Positions 21,771-32,377 of a stretch of DNA of 64,000 nucleotides are shown here, in pieces (the first letter of the stretch is position 1; each line of letters begins with the position of its first letter). Source of the stretch: Microbacterium sp. cf332 (GTDB taxonomy: Bacteria > Actinomycetota > Actinomycetes > Actinomycetales > Microbacteriaceae). Location: positions 744,001-808,000 of the forward strand of contig NZ_FNKN01000001.1 in the NCBI RefSeq assembly GCF_900102175.1, in the 5' to 3' direction. A program made the translations under genes and the position numbers. The notes beneath the pieces are model-generated. The model made no database searches. It was not told the origin of the DNA and saw only the letters and a program-made list of their open reading frames with translations.

Positions 21771-23383
21771 GCTTCGAGATCCACGTATCGGGGCACGTCG
21801 GCGACGTCGTCGAGCGGACCGTGCCGCAGCTCGTGGCCGATCTGGTCGCGAGCGGGATCACCGCGGGTGATGCCGACCTCTGGGGACCCGACGCCGCGCC
21901 CGAGGCCGCTCGGCGCCTCGGGTGGGTGCAGGCCGTCACGATCTCACGTCCGCTCGTGGCCCAGATCGAGGCGCTGCGCGCCGAGCTCACTGCTCGCGGC
22001 ATCACCCGGGTGGTCCTCGCCGGCATGGGCGGCTCGTCGCTCGCGCCCGAGGTCATCGCCCGCACGCACGGCGTGCCTCTGACGATCCTCGACTCGACGG
22101 CGCCGAGCCAGGTGCTGGCCGCGATCGACGGCGACTCCGAGTCGGGCGGTCTCGCGGAGACCGTGCTCGTGGTGTCGTCGAAGTCGGGTTCCACCGTCGA
22201 GACCGATGCCGCGAGACGCGCGTTCGCGGCCGCCTGGGGCGACCTCGGCATCGACCCGGCCGACCGCATCGTCGTCGTCACCGACCCGGGCTCGCCGCTC
22301 GAGTCGGAGGCCCATGAAGCGGGCCACCGCGTCTTCACCGCCGACCCGAACGTCGGGGGCCGCTACTCGGCGCTCACCGCGTTCGGCCTGGTTCCTGCCG
22401 GCCTGGCGGGCGCGGACATCGGCCAGCTGCTCGACGAGGCCGATGCGACCCTGCTCGAGGTCGCCGTCGACGATCCGCGCAACCCGGCGCTCGTGCTGGC
22501 CGCCGCGATCGCGGGCGACCCGCGACGCGACAAGCTCGCGCTCGTGAGCGACGGCACGCACATCGTGGGACTGCCCGATTGGATCGAGCAGCTCATCGCG
22601 GAGTCGACCGGCAAGGCGGGCACCGGGATCCTCCCCGTCGTCGCGACGCCGCTCTCACCCGAGCTCGACCTCGCCCCCGTCGATCTGCAGGTCGTGCGGC
22701 TCGTGGGCGACGCCGTGCACTTCCAGATCCTGGAACAGCATCCCGGCGAGGTCCTCGTCAGCGGTTCGCTGGGTGCGCAGTTCCTCGTGTGGGAATACGC
22801 GACCGCCATTGCGGGACGCCTGCTCGGCATCGATCCGTTCGACCAGCCGGACGTCGAGGCGGCCAAGGCCGCCGCGCGGGGACTGCTCGATGCGCAGCCT
22901 GCGTCCACCGCTCCGGCGTTCGTCGAGAACGGTGTCGAGGTGCGGGTCTCGAGCCCCGAGCTCGCGGCCGATGGAACGCTCGCGGGCGTCCTCACCCACC
23001 TGTGGCAGACGGTATCCGACGACGGCTACATCGCCGTCCAGGCCTATGTCGACCGTACGGCCGTACCCCAGCTCGCGGGCGTGCGCGAGCTGATCGCCGC
23101 GGATTCCGGCCGCCCCACCACCTTCGGCTGGGGGCCGCGGTTCCTGCACTCCACGGGCCAGTACCACAAGGGAGGCCCCGCGAACGGGGTGTTCCTCCAG
23201 ATCACCGAGCGCACCGACGTCGATCTCGAGATCCCGGGTCGCCCCTTCACGTTCGGCCGTCTCATCGAGGCTCAGGCCTCCGGCGACGCGGCGGTGCTCG
23301 CCGAGCGCGGTCGCCCGGTCGTGACGCTCACCCTGACGGACCCCGCCACCGAGGTCCTCACCCTCTTCGAAGCAGCCCAGTAG
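21767..23383 (+). CDS. pgi: glucose-6-phosphate isomerase
   Basis: A 538-aa isomerase with two sugar-isomerase domains. [13 protein letters not shown] and [12 protein letters not shown] bind phosphate. [18 protein letters not shown] and the C-terminal [13 protein letters not shown] carry the active-site residues. It interconverts glucose 6-phosphate and fructose 6-phosphate. The length and the divergent C-terminus match the form found in actinobacterial pentose-phosphate operons. The start is an unusual TTG inside a TTGA overlap with tal, with GGAGAG upstream. Confidence 0.9.
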   Translation: MSFEIHVSGHVGDVVERTVPQLVADLVASGITAGDADLWGPDAAPEAARRLGWVQAVTISRPLVAQIEALRAELTARGITRVVLAGMGGSSLAPEVIARTHGVPLTILDSTAPSQVLAAIDGDSESGGLAETVLVVSSKSGSTVETDAARRAFAAAWGDLGIDPADRIVVVTDPGSPLESEAHEAGHRVFTADPNVGGRYSALTAFGLVPAGLAGADIGQLLDEADATLLEVAVDDPRNPALVLAAAIAGDPRRDKLALVSDGTHIVGLPDWIEQLIAESTGKAGTGILPVVATPLSPELDLAPVDLQVVRLVGDAVHFQILEQHPGEVLVSGSLGAQFLVWEYATAIAGRLLGIDPFDQPDVEAAKAAARGLLDAQPASTAPAFVENGVEVRVSSPELAADGTLAGVLTHLWQTVSDDGYIAVQAYVDRTAVPQLAGVRELIAADSGRPTTFGWGPRFLHSTGQYHKGGPANGVFLQITERTDVDLEIPGRPFTFGRLIEAQASGDAAVLAERGRPVVTLTLTDPATEVLTLFEAAQ

Positions 23384-23394
23384 GAAGCCGTCCC

Positions 23395-24942
23395 ATGACC
23401 GTGGAGATCTCGCGCGCCCATAACCCCCTGCGCGATCCCGACGACCGTCGCCTCAACCGCATCGCGGGCCCCAGCGCCCTCGTGATCTTCGGTGTGACCG
23501 GCGACCTGTCGCGGAAGAAGCTCATGCCCGCCGTCTACGACCTCGCGAACCGCGGTCTGCTGCCCCCGGGGTTCGCCCTCGTCGGGTTCGCCCGGCGCGA
23601 CTGGGAGGACCAGGACTTCGCAGAGGTCGTGCACGCCGCCGTCAAACAGCACGCTCGCACACCGTTCCGCGAGGAGACCTGGAAGCAACTGCTGCAGGGC
23701 ATCCGGTTCGTGTCGGGCGAGTTCGGCGACGCGGATGCGTTCACGCGCCTGCGCGAGACCGTGGAGAAGCTCGACGTCGACCGTGGCACCATGGGCAACC
23801 ACGCGTTCTACCTGTCGATCCCGCCCAAGGACTTCCCGATCGTCGCGAAGCAGCTGAAAGATTCGGGCCTGGTCGACGAGGACGCTGATGGCGACACCTG
23901 GCGCCGCGTCGTGATCGAGAAGCCTTTCGGCAGCGACCTCAAGACGGCACGCGAGCTGAACAAGGCACTCGAGGTCGCCTTCCCCGCCGACTCGATCTTC
24001 CGCATCGACCACTACCTCGGCAAGGAGACGGTGCAGAACATCCTCGCGCTGCGCTTCGCGAACGAGCTGTTCGAGCCCCTGTGGAACGCGAACTACGTCG
24101 ACCACGTCCAGATCACGATGGCCGAGGACATCGGCGTCGGCGGTCGTGCCGGGTACTACGACGGCATCGGGGCGGCGCGGGACGTCATCCAGAATCACCT
24201 CCTCCAGCTGCTCGCGCTCACCGCGATGGAGGAGCCGATCTCGATGGAGGCCAACCACCTGCGCGCCGAGAAGGAGAAGGTACTCGCAGCCGTCCAGCTG
24301 CCCGAGGACCTCTCGACGGCCACCGCGCGCGGGCAGTACGCCGGCGGATGGCAGGGCGGTGAAGAGGTCACCGGATTCCTCGCCGAGGACGGAATGGACC
24401 CGGAGTCGACGACGGAGACCTTCGCCGCCATCAAGGTCGACATCGCGACACGGCGCTGGGCCGGTGTTCCCTTCTACCTCCGCACCGGCAAGCGGCTGGG
24501 CCGCCGGGTCACCGAGATCGCGGTCGTGTTCAAGCGTGCCCCGCAGCATCTCTTCCTGCGCAATCAGACCACCGAGCTCGGCCAGAACGCCCTCGTGATC
24601 CGTGTCCAGCCAGACGAGGGCGTCACGATCCGCTTCGGCTCGAAGGTCCCGGGCGCCGCGACCGAGGTGCGCGACGTCACCATGGATTTCGGATACGGCC
24701 ACGCTTTCACCGAGTCGAGCCCCGAGGCATACGAACGACTCATCCTCGACGTCCTCCTCGGCGATCCGCCCCTGTTCCCACGACACGAAGAGGTGGAGCT
24801 CTCGTGGCGGATCCTCGATCCCGTGGAGGAGTACTGGGCGAAGCAGGGCGGACCGCTCGAGCAGTACGCCCCCGGCTCCTGGGGTCCCACTTCCGCAGAT
24901 GAACTGCTGGCCCGCGACGGCCGCGTCTGGAGGCGTCCATGA
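23395..24942 (+). CDS. zwf: glucose-6-phosphate 1-dehydrogenase
   Basis: A 515-aa G6PD. The nucleotide site is IFGVTGDLSRKKL, and the substrate/catalytic segment RIDHYLGKETVQN contains the active-site histidine region. EKPFG is also present. It makes 6-phosphogluconolactone and NADPH, opening the oxidative pentose-phosphate pathway. It starts 11 nt after pgi and overlaps opcA by ATGA. Coupling to opcA matches its known need for that assembly protein in actinobacteria. Confidence 0.95.
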   Translation: MTVEISRAHNPLRDPDDRRLNRIAGPSALVIFGVTGDLSRKKLMPAVYDLANRGLLPPGFALVGFARRDWEDQDFAEVVHAAVKQHARTPFREETWKQLLQGIRFVSGEFGDADAFTRLRETVEKLDVDRGTMGNHAFYLSIPPKDFPIVAKQLKDSGLVDEDADGDTWRRVVIEKPFGSDLKTARELNKALEVAFPADSIFRIDHYLGKETVQNILALRFANELFEPLWNANYVDHVQITMAEDIGVGGRAGYYDGIGAARDVIQNHLLQLLALTAMEEPISMEANHLRAEKEKVLAAVQLPEDLSTATARGQYAGGWQGGEEVTGFLAEDGMDPESTTETFAAIKVDIATRRWAGVPFYLRTGKRLGRRVTEIAVVFKRAPQHLFLRNQTTELGQNALVIRVQPDEGVTIRFGSKVPGAATEVRDVTMDFGYGHAFTESSPEAYERLILDVLLGDPPLFPRHEEVELSWRILDPVEEYWAKQGGPLEQYAPGSWGPTSADELLARDGRVWRRP

Positions 24943-25880
24943 TCGTCGATCTGCCCGACACCACGGTGTCGAAGATCGCCCGCGAGCTCGTCAACGTTCG
25001 CGAGGAGGGCGGCGCGGTCGCTCTCGGCCGTGTGCTGACGCTCATCATCGCGACGTCGCACGGGCTCGAGGAGGACGCCATCGAGGCGGCCAACGACGCA
25101 TCCCGCGAGCACCCCATGCGCGTCATCGTGCTCCTCACGCGTCCCGAGGGGGAATCCAAGCTCGACGCGCAGATCCGCGTGGGCGGCGACGCGGGTGCGA
25201 GCGAGGTCGTCATCCTCCGCGCCAGCGGCGGCGCCGCGAGCAACGACGAGGCGCTCATCACGGGTCTGCTCCTGCCCGACGCCCCGGTGGTCGCCTGGTG
25301 GCCCGACCATCCCCCGACGGACCCGTCGCAGTCGCCGATCGGCCGTATCGCGCAGCGCCGCATCACGGACGCGTCGACGCTGCCCTACGACAGCGGTCGC
25401 CTGGCCGCTCTCGGCTCCGGGTACGCGCCCGGCGATACCGACCTCGCATGGACCCGCCTGACGCACTGGCGCGAACAGCTGGCCGCCGTGCTCGACCAGC
25501 CGCCCTACGACCCGGTCACCGAGGTCGAGGTCGTCGGCAGCGGCAGCTCGCCGTCGACCGGCCTGCTCGCAGCCTGGCTCTGCCTGATGCTGGACGTGCC
25601 GGTGGACTGGCGGTATGCGCCGAAGGACGAGTGGGAGCACGGTATCCGCAGCGTCCGACTCAAGCGGCCGAGCGGCGACGTCTTCCTCGAGCGCACGACG
25701 TCCGTCGATGCGACGCTGACGCAGCCGGGACAGCCCTCGCACGACCTGGTGCTGCCCCGACGCACGCTCCGCGAGTGCTTGGCGGAGGAACTCCGTCGCC
25801 TCGGGCCCGACGTGCTCTACGGGCGCGTCATCACCGATGGGTGGGCGCACCTGCACCGCTCCCCCGCCGGGGACGCCTGA
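24939..25880 (+). CDS. opcA: glucose-6-phosphate dehydrogenase assembly protein OpcA
   Basis: A 313-aa OpcA family protein. The order of a short N-terminal helix region, the LLLPDAPVVAWWPDHPP segment and the C-terminal winged domain fits the family. In actinobacteria and cyanobacteria OpcA activates or assembles G6PD and mediates redox control. It is translated with zwf (ATGA overlap) and lies 1 nt before pgl. Confidence 0.92.
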   Translation: MIVDLPDTTVSKIARELVNVREEGGAVALGRVLTLIIATSHGLEEDAIEAANDASREHPMRVIVLLTRPEGESKLDAQIRVGGDAGASEVVILRASGGAASNDEALITGLLLPDAPVVAWWPDHPPTDPSQSPIGRIAQRRITDASTLPYDSGRLAALGSGYAPGDTDLAWTRLTHWREQLAAVLDQPPYDPVTEVEVVGSGSSPSTGLLAAWLCLMLDVPVDWRYAPKDEWEHGIRSVRLKRPSGDVFLERTTSVDATLTQPGQPSHDLVLPRRTLRECLAEELRRLGPDVLYGRVITDGWAHLHRSPAGDA

Positions 25881-25881
25881 C

Positions 25882-26655
25882 ATGCCCACCGCTGAGAAGC
25901 GCGTCGTGATCAGCCCGGATGCCGACAGCCTGACGGGGTCGGTCGCGGCGCGCTTCCTCGACCGGGTGGCCAAGTGGGGCGCCGACGGTCGAACGGTCCA
26001 CGTCGGCCTCGCCGGCGGCGTCATCATCGGCGACGTGCTCGACCGCGTCGGCGCCCACCCGGGACGCGACGACGTCGACTGGTCGCGCGTGCACTTCTGG
26101 TGGGTCGACGAACGATTCGTGCCGCGCGACAGCGACGAGCGCAACGAGGCCGTCGCCCGTCGTGCCTTCCTCGACACGATCGACGTGCCCGCTGAGAACA
26201 TCCATCCGATCGCCGCATCCGATGAAGCCGCCGACGCCGAAGCGGCCGCCAGCGCCTACGCGTCGGATCTCGCCGCGGTGGGTGTCGATGGCGCAGCGTG
26301 GCCGGTATTCGACATCTGCTTCCTGGGAGTCGGACCCGACGGGCACATCGCCTCGTTGTTCCCCGACCGCGGCGAGATCCGCATCACCGACAGCGCGGTC
26401 TCGGCCGTGCACGACTCGCCGAAGCCACCCGCGGACCGCGTGACGCTCACGCGGCCGGTGATCAACGCCTCGAAGCGGGTCTGGATGGTGCTCGCCGGTC
26501 CCGACAAGTCCGCCGCGCTGGGCCTCGCGCTCGCCGGGGCGAGCTACCACAGCGTGCCCGCCGCCGGAGCGAAGGGGACCCGTCGAACGATCCTGTTCAC
26601 CGACGAGGCGACCGCAGCACAGGTGCCGCCGGAGCTGATCGACGACCAGTACTGA
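25882..26655 (+). CDS. pgl: 6-phosphogluconolactonase
   Basis: A 257-aa lactonase of the Pgl/DevB family. Motifs seen are HVGLAGG, HFWWVDERFVPRDSDERN and ICFLGVGPDGHIASLFP. It hydrolyses 6-phosphogluconolactone, completing the step begun by Zwf. It is the last gene of the operon and is followed 21 nt later by a strong hairpin. The ATG directly follows the opcA stop. Confidence 0.94.
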   Translation: MPTAEKRVVISPDADSLTGSVAARFLDRVAKWGADGRTVHVGLAGGVIIGDVLDRVGAHPGRDDVDWSRVHFWWVDERFVPRDSDERNEAVARRAFLDTIDVPAENIHPIAASDEAADAEAAASAYASDLAAVGVDGAAWPVFDICFLGVGPDGHIASLFPDRGEIRITDSAVSAVHDSPKPPADRVTLTRPVINASKRVWMVLAGPDKSAALGLALAGASYHSVPAAGAKGTRRTILFTDEATAAQVPPELIDDQY

Positions 26656-26676
26656 CGCGCGGACGCTGATAGGAAC

Positions 26677-26710
26677 GAAGAGAGCGGATGCCACGGCATC
26701 CGCTCTCTTC
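26677..26710. terminator. bidirectional hairpin between pgl and rbpA
   Basis: A perfect 16-bp inverted repeat (GAAGAGAGCGGATGCC with its complement) separated by 2 nt, placed between convergent genes. It ends in CTCTTC on one strand and CTCTTC on the other, so a weak U-rich end exists in both directions. Confidence 0.82.
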
Positions 26711-26730
26711 GTGTCTGGCGATGTATCGCG

Positions 26731-27087
26731 TCAGTTCAGGCCGCGACGCTCGCGGAGCTGCTGCAGGGCCTCGTCGAGAAGCTGCTCCGCTTCCTCGTCG
26801 GTGCGACGTTCTTTCACGTAGGCCAGGTGCGTCTTGTACGGCTCGGTCTTGGACACGGCGGGCGGGTTCGCCTTGTCGCGACCGGCGGGCAGTCCGGAGT
26901 GCGGAGAGTCGATGGTCTCGGGGATCTCCTCCTCGGCGACGCCGGCGGCGAAGTAGCGGACGGTCTCGTTGCCGAGCGCGTCCCAATACGAGACGGCGAC
27001 ACGGTCGGCGTGGTGACCGTGATCCTGCTCCCCCATCGGGCCGGCGCCCACACGGGTGCCGCGGATCGCGTTTCCTCCGGTCGCCAT
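26731..27087 (-). CDS. rbpA: RNA polymerase-binding protein RbpA
   Basis: A 118-aa RbpA family protein. The N-terminus NAIRGTRVGAGPMG (core linker/N-tail) and the C-terminal KTHLAYVKERRTDEEAEQLLDEAL (sigma-interacting helix) are recognisable. RbpA binds the principal sigma factor and stabilises the promoter complex in actinobacteria. It has no cysteine, so it is a zinc-free form. The ATG shares one base with the secG stop (TGATG); an upstream ATG inside secG is unlikely. Confidence 0.88.
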   Translation of the reverse strand: MATGGNAIRGTRVGAGPMGEQDHGHHADRVAVSYWDALGNETVRYFAAGVAEEEIPETIDSPHSGLPAGRDKANPPAVSKTEPYKTHLAYVKERRTDEEAEQLLDEALQQLRERRGLN

Positions 27088-27335
27088 CAGATCACCGTGA
27101 ACTTCGTGATGAGCCCGAGGGCGACGATCGACAGGAACCATGCGAGCGCGAGCACGATGGTGAAACGATTGAGGTTGCGCTCTGCGAGGCCGGATGAGCC
27201 CATCGCGGAGCTCATGCCGCCGCCGAACATGTCGGACAGGCCGCCGCCGCGCCCCTTGTGGAGCAGGATCAGCAACGTCAGGAGCAGGCTGGTGATGCCC
27301 AGAAGCACCTGCAGCACGAACTCGAGGATCTGCAC
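27087..27335 (-). CDS. secG: preprotein translocase subunit SecG
   Basis: An 82-aa protein with two membrane helices and the central HKGRGGGLSDMFGGG loop typical of SecG. It is an accessory part of the SecYEG channel. The GTG at 27335 is chosen because GGAAAGG precedes it and the length matches the family; a longer frame from 27395 would add 20 unconserved residues. It is coupled to rbpA. Confidence 0.88.
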   Translation of the reverse strand: MQILEFVLQVLLGITSLLLTLLILLHKGRGGGLSDMFGGGMSSAMGSSGLAERNLNRFTIVLALAWFLSIVALGLITKFTVI

Positions 27336-27381
27336 GGTGGTCGTCACCTTTCCGGCGATCGTTCCGATCGCACGAGGATCA

Positions 27382-27387
27382 AGTATA
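27382..27387 (-). promoter_or_regulatory. candidate -10 element (TATACT) of secG-rbpA
   Basis: TATACT on the minus strand, 47 nt upstream of the secG start and just downstream of the tpiA terminator hairpin. A -35 box is not evident. A separate promoter here would let secG-rbpA be expressed independently of the glycolytic genes. Confidence 0.45.
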
Positions 27388-27408
27388 TCCAGCACCCGCG
27401 CGGGTACG

Positions 27409-27446
27409 CTTCCGGCCCGGCGACCATGAGATCACCGGGCCGGAAG
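27409..27446 (-). terminator. hairpin terminator after tpiA
   Basis: A perfect 12-bp stem CTTCCGGCCCGG / CCGGGCCGGAAG around a 14-nt loop, 3 nt after the tpiA stop. No U-tract follows. Confidence 0.72.
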
Positions 27447-27449
27447 ACG

Positions 27450-28238
27450 TCACACGCCGACGTGCTTCTGGTAGCGGATGATCGCGGCGAACTCGTCCGC
27501 CACGAGGCTCGCCCCGCCGACGAGGGCCCCGTCGACGTCGGGCTCGCGCATGAAGCCCGCGATGTTCGAGGACTTCACGGAGCCGCCGTAGAGGACACGG
27601 GTACGCGCAGCCGCGTCGGCGCCGAGCGCCGAGCCGACGACCTCGCGCAGCTTGGCACATACGTCCTGCGCCTGCTGCGGCGTCGCCGCCTGGCCGGAGC
27701 CGATGGCCCAGACCGGCTCGTAGGCCACGACGATGTCGGCATCCGAAGGCACGCCCGCCAGGGCGGCCTCGAGCTGCGCGACCGGAACCGCCGACGCCCC
27801 GTGCTTCTCGAGGTCCTCCGCGGTCTCGCCGACGCAGATGACGGGGGCGAGTCCGTGACGGAGGGCCGCCTGCACCTTGGCCGCGACGACGTCGTCGGTC
27901 TCCGCGTGGTACTCGCGACGCTCGGAGTGCCCGATGATCACGTAGCGGCAGTCGAGCTGCTTCAGGAAGGCACCCGAGATCTCGCCCGTGTAGGCGCCGG
28001 AGTCCTTCGTCGACAGGTCCTGCGCCCCGAGGGCGAAGGCGATCTTGTCGGCGTCGAGCAGCGTCTGCACGGTGCGGAGGTCGGTGAAGGGCGGGAAGAC
28101 CGCCACCTCGACCGAGTCGTCCTCGTGCTTCGCGTCCTTCAGCGTCCAGTGCAGCTTCTGGACGAAGGCGACCGCCTGCAGGTGGTCGAGGTTCATCTTC
28201 CAGTTGCCCGCGATGAGGGGCAGACGATTCACGCCCAT
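27450..28238 (-). CDS. tpiA: triosephosphate isomerase
   Basis: A 262-aa TIM barrel. Asn12 and Lys14 (GNWKMN), His104 (IIGHSERR) and Glu174 (AYEPVWAIG) form the catalytic set, and YGGSVKSSN binds phosphate. It interconverts dihydroxyacetone phosphate and glyceraldehyde 3-phosphate. It overlaps the end of pgk by 10 nt and has GGAGG upstream. Third gene of gap-pgk-tpiA. Confidence 0.96.
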   Translation of the reverse strand: MGVNRLPLIAGNWKMNLDHLQAVAFVQKLHWTLKDAKHEDDSVEVAVFPPFTDLRTVQTLLDADKIAFALGAQDLSTKDSGAYTGEISGAFLKQLDCRYVIIGHSERREYHAETDDVVAAKVQAALRHGLAPVICVGETAEDLEKHGASAVPVAQLEAALAGVPSDADIVVAYEPVWAIGSGQAATPQQAQDVCAKLREVVGSALGADAAARTRVLYGGSVKSSNIAGFMREPDVDGALVGGASLVADEFAAIIRYQKHVGV

Positions 28239-29443
28239 CCGAGTACCTCCAGACCGGGCAGCTTCTTGCCCTCCAGGAACTCCAGCGACGCCCCGCCGCC
28301 GGTCGAGATGTGTCCGAACGCGTCGTCGGCGAAACCGAGCTGACGCACTGCCGCGGCCGAGTCACCGCCGCCGACGACCGACAGGCCGTCGACCTCGGTG
28401 AGGGCCTGAGCGACGGTGCGCGTTCCCGCGGCGAACGCCGGCATCTCGAACACGCCCATCGGGCCGTTCCAGAACACCGTGCGGGAGCTGCGGATGGCGT
28501 CCGCGAAGAGCTCCGCCGTCTGCGGCCCGATGTCGAGCCCCATGCCGTCGGCACCGAAGGCGGTGTCCTCCAGCGCGTCGGCTGCGGCCACCACATGGTC
28601 GGCGTCCGCGGCGAACCCGGAGGCCATCACCGCGTCGACGGGGAGCACGAGCTCGACGCCGCGCTCCTTCGCCGTGGCGATGTAGCCCTTCACCGTCTCG
28701 AGCTGATCGCTCTCGAGCAGGCTCTTGCCCACCTTGTGCCCGAGGGCGGCGAGGAAGGTGAACAGCATGCCGCCGCCGACGAGGATTTTGTCGGCACGGG
28801 GCAGCAGATGCTCGATCACACCGAGCTTGTCGCTCACCTTCGATCCGCCGAGCACGACCGCGTAGGGTCGCTCCGGGTTCTCGGTCAGGCGATCGAGCAC
28901 GTCGACCTCCTTCTCGATGAGGAAGCCGGCGGCGGAGGGCAGCAGCTCGGCGAGGTCGTAGACCGACGCCTGCTTCCGGTGCACGACGCCGAAGCCGTCC
29001 GAGACGAGCACGTCGCCCAGGGCGGCGAGCTGCTCCGCGAAGGCACGGCGCTCAGCCTCGTCCTTCGCGGTCTCGCCGGCGTTGAAGCGGAGGTTCTCGA
29101 TCACCGCGACGTCGCCGTCGCCGAGCGACGAGACGACCTGCTGAGCCGACTCGCCGACGGTGTCGCCGGCGAAGGCGACGGGCTTGCCGAGCAGCTCGGA
29201 GAGCCGCTGCGCGACGGGCTCGAGCGAGTACTTCGGATCGGGGGAACCGTCGGGGCGGCCCAGGTGCGAGCACGCGATGACGCGCGCGCCCTGCCCGATG
29301 AGATGGTCGATGGTGGGCAGCGCCGCACGCACACGGCCATCGTCCGTGATGACTCCGTCCTTCAGGGGGACGTTGAAGTCAACACGGACGATGACGCGCT
29401 TGCCTGCGAGCGGGCCCAGCGAATCGAGGGTTCGCAGAGCCAT
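28229..29443 (-). CDS. pgk: phosphoglycerate kinase
   Basis: A 404-aa PGK of standard length. The N-terminal substrate site RVDFNVPL, SHLGRPDG and the C-terminal nucleotide site GGGDSAAAVRQLG are present. It makes ATP from 1,3-bisphosphoglycerate. The ATG lies 5 nt after the gap stop without a clear ribosome-binding site, so coupling to gap is likely. A much longer open frame upstream is a shadow of gap. Confidence 0.96.
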   Translation of the reverse strand: MALRTLDSLGPLAGKRVIVRVDFNVPLKDGVITDDGRVRAALPTIDHLIGQGARVIACSHLGRPDGSPDPKYSLEPVAQRLSELLGKPVAFAGDTVGESAQQVVSSLGDGDVAVIENLRFNAGETAKDEAERRAFAEQLAALGDVLVSDGFGVVHRKQASVYDLAELLPSAAGFLIEKEVDVLDRLTENPERPYAVVLGGSKVSDKLGVIEHLLPRADKILVGGGMLFTFLAALGHKVGKSLLESDQLETVKGYIATAKERGVELVLPVDAVMASGFAADADHVVAAADALEDTAFGADGMGLDIGPQTAELFADAIRSSRTVFWNGPMGVFEMPAFAAGTRTVAQALTEVDGLSVVGGGDSAAAVRQLGFADDAFGHISTGGGASLEFLEGKKLPGLEVLGWA

Positions 29444-29448
29444 GGACG

Positions 29449-30579
<1,131 letters not shown>

Positions 30580-30590
30580 TTATGACCCTA

Positions 30591-31211
30591 CTACGCGAGC
30601 AGGCCGGCCGTCTTCTCGCGCGCCGTCACAAAGCGCTCGGCGACGTTCTGCCAGTTGGCGATGTTCCAGGCCGCCTTGACGTAGTCGGCCTTGACGTTCA
30701 GGTAGTCGAGGTAGAAGGCGTGCTCCCACATGTCGAGCTGGAAGATGGGGACGGTGCCCTGAGCGGTGTTCGACTGCTGGTCGAACAGCTGCTGGATGAT
30801 GAGCTGCGCACCGATCGGGTCCCAGCTGAGGACGGCCCAGCCCGAGCCCTGGATGCCGGTCGCGGCCGCCGTGAAGTGCGCCTGGAACTTGTCGAAACCG
30901 CCGAAGAACTCGTCGATCGCCGAGCGGAGCTCGCCCTCGGGCTCGCCACCGCCCTCGGGCGAGAGGTTCGTCCAGAAGATCGAGTGGTTGACGTGGCCGC
31001 CGAGGTTGAACGCGAGGTCCTTCTCCAGCTTGTTCACGTTCGCCAGGTTGCCGGTCTCGCGCGCCTCGGCCAGCTGCTCGAGGGCGGTGTTGGCTCCGGT
31101 GACGTAGGCCTGGTGATGCTTGGAGTGGTGCAGCTCCATGATCTTGCCGCTGATGTGCGGCTCGAGGGCCGCATAGTCGTAAGGAAGCTCGGGAAGGGTG
31201 TACTTCGGCAT
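30591..31211 (-). CDS. sodA: superoxide dismutase (Mn/Fe family)
   Basis: A 206-aa Fe/Mn superoxide dismutase. The metal ligands are His28, His76, Asp160 and His164 (DMWEHAFYLDY). GG at 71-72 and QGSGWAVLSWD suggest the Mn or cambialistic type. It removes superoxide in the cytoplasm. It is a single-gene unit between whiA and gap with its own U-tract terminator. A TAGGAT hexamer at 31292-31297 could be its -10. Confidence 0.94.
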   Translation of the reverse strand: MPKYTLPELPYDYAALEPHISGKIMELHHSKHHQAYVTGANTALEQLAEARETGNLANVNKLEKDLAFNLGGHVNHSIFWTNLSPEGGGEPEGELRSAIDEFFGGFDKFQAHFTAAATGIQGSGWAVLSWDPIGAQLIIQQLFDQQSNTAQGTVPIFQLDMWEHAFYLDYLNVKADYVKAAWNIANWQNVAERFVTAREKTAGLLA

Positions 31212-31291
31212 TCTCTATCTCCTGTCAGCACCGCGCGGTGCGCGGCTCGTGCTGTCGACGGCGCGCGACCGCGCGCCTCGTGGACGATCTC

Positions 31292-31297
31292 ATCCTA
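31292..31297 (-). promoter_or_regulatory. candidate -10 element (TAGGAT) of sodA
   Basis: TAGGAT on the minus strand about 80 nt upstream of the sodA start. No good -35 is visible. Confidence 0.3.
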
Positions 31298-31358
31298 TTG
31301 AGAGGCAACGCCGCGCACACCCCGTTGCTTCCCGTTCGGAACGCGGTGTAACAGTGCC

Positions 31359-32336
31359 TCAGTCGGCCAGGCCGGCGGGGACCGCGGACTCGGTGTCGGG
31401 CAGCCCTTCGGCAGCGGCCTTCTTGTCGGCCATCGCGAGGAGACGACGGATGCGGCCGGCGACGGCGTCCTTCGTCAGGGGCGGGTCGGCGTGGTGGCCG
31501 AGCTCGTCGAGACTCGCGTCGCGGTGCGCCAGACGCAGGTCGCCGGCCTGCTTGAGGTGTCCCGGCACCTCGTCTCCGAGGATCTCGAGGGCTCGCTCGA
31601 CGCGGGCGCAGGCGGCGACGGCGGCCTGCGCCGAGCGGCGGAGGTTCGCGTCGTCGAAGTTGACCAGGCGGTTGACGCCGGCGCGGACCTCGCGCCGCTG
31701 GCGCATCTGGTCCCACGTGTCGGCCGTGCGGGTCGCCCCCATCTCGGCGAGGGTCTGACGGATGGCCTCGCCGTCGCGCACGACGACGCGCGGGATGCCC
31801 CGGACCTCGCGGGCCTTCGCCGCGATGCCGAGGCGGTGCGCGGCGCCGACGAGCGCCATCGCCGCTTCGGGCGACGGGCAGGAGATCTCGAGGGCTGCGG
31901 AGCGGCCGGGGTCGGAGAGCGAGCCGGCGGCCAGGAACGCGCCACGCCAGAGAGCGGCCAGGTCGGGACGGGAGCCGGTCGTCAGGCGGTTGGGCAGCCC
32001 GCGAACCGGCCGACGGCGCTGGTCGAGCAGCCCCGTCTGGCGGGCGAGGGTCTCGCCGCCTTCGCGGACGCGGACGGCGAACGTGGCGCCGTCACGGCCT
32101 CCGGAGGCCTGGATGCGGGCGAGCTCCGGCCGGACACCGTAGATCTCGACGAGCTCGCGCGCGACGCGGCGAGCGAGGATCTCGGAGTCGACCTCCGCCT
32201 CGACGGCGACGCGGCCAGCGATCGAGTGCAGACCGCCGGCGAACCGCAGGATCGCGGTCACTTCGGCGACGCGGGCAGCGGGGCGGGGGTCGCGCATTGC
32301 AGCCAACTCGGTCTTGACGTCAGCGGTCAGCGGCAC
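31359..32336 (-). CDS. whiA: sporulation/cell-division regulator WhiA
   Basis: A 325-aa WhiA. It has a degenerate LAGLIDADG homing-endonuclease-like domain (about 1-215) and a C-terminal helix-turn-helix with [26 protein letters not shown]. In Streptomyces it acts with WhiB on sporulation septation genes; in non-sporulating relatives it is linked to division. The GTG at 32336 with AAGGAG 6 nt upstream begins the conserved [10 protein letters not shown]. It lies 41 nt after rapZ on the same strand. Confidence 0.93.
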   Translation of the reverse strand: MPLTADVKTELAAMRDPRPAARVAEVTAILRFAGGLHSIAGRVAVEAEVDSEILARRVARELVEIYGVRPELARIQASGGRDGATFAVRVREGGETLARQTGLLDQRRRPVRGLPNRLTTGSRPDLAALWRGAFLAAGSLSDPGRSAALEISCPSPEAAMALVGAAHRLGIAAKAREVRGIPRVVVRDGEAIRQTLAEMGATRTADTWDQMRQRREVRAGVNRLVNFDDANLRRSAQAAVAACARVERALEILGDEVPGHLKQAGDLRLAHRDASLDELGHHADPPLTKDAVAGRIRRLLAMADKKAAAEGLPDTESAVPAGLAD

Positions 32337-32377
32337 GGCGCTCCTTCGGGAGAGGTTCGGGGGGACGAAGGAACAGC

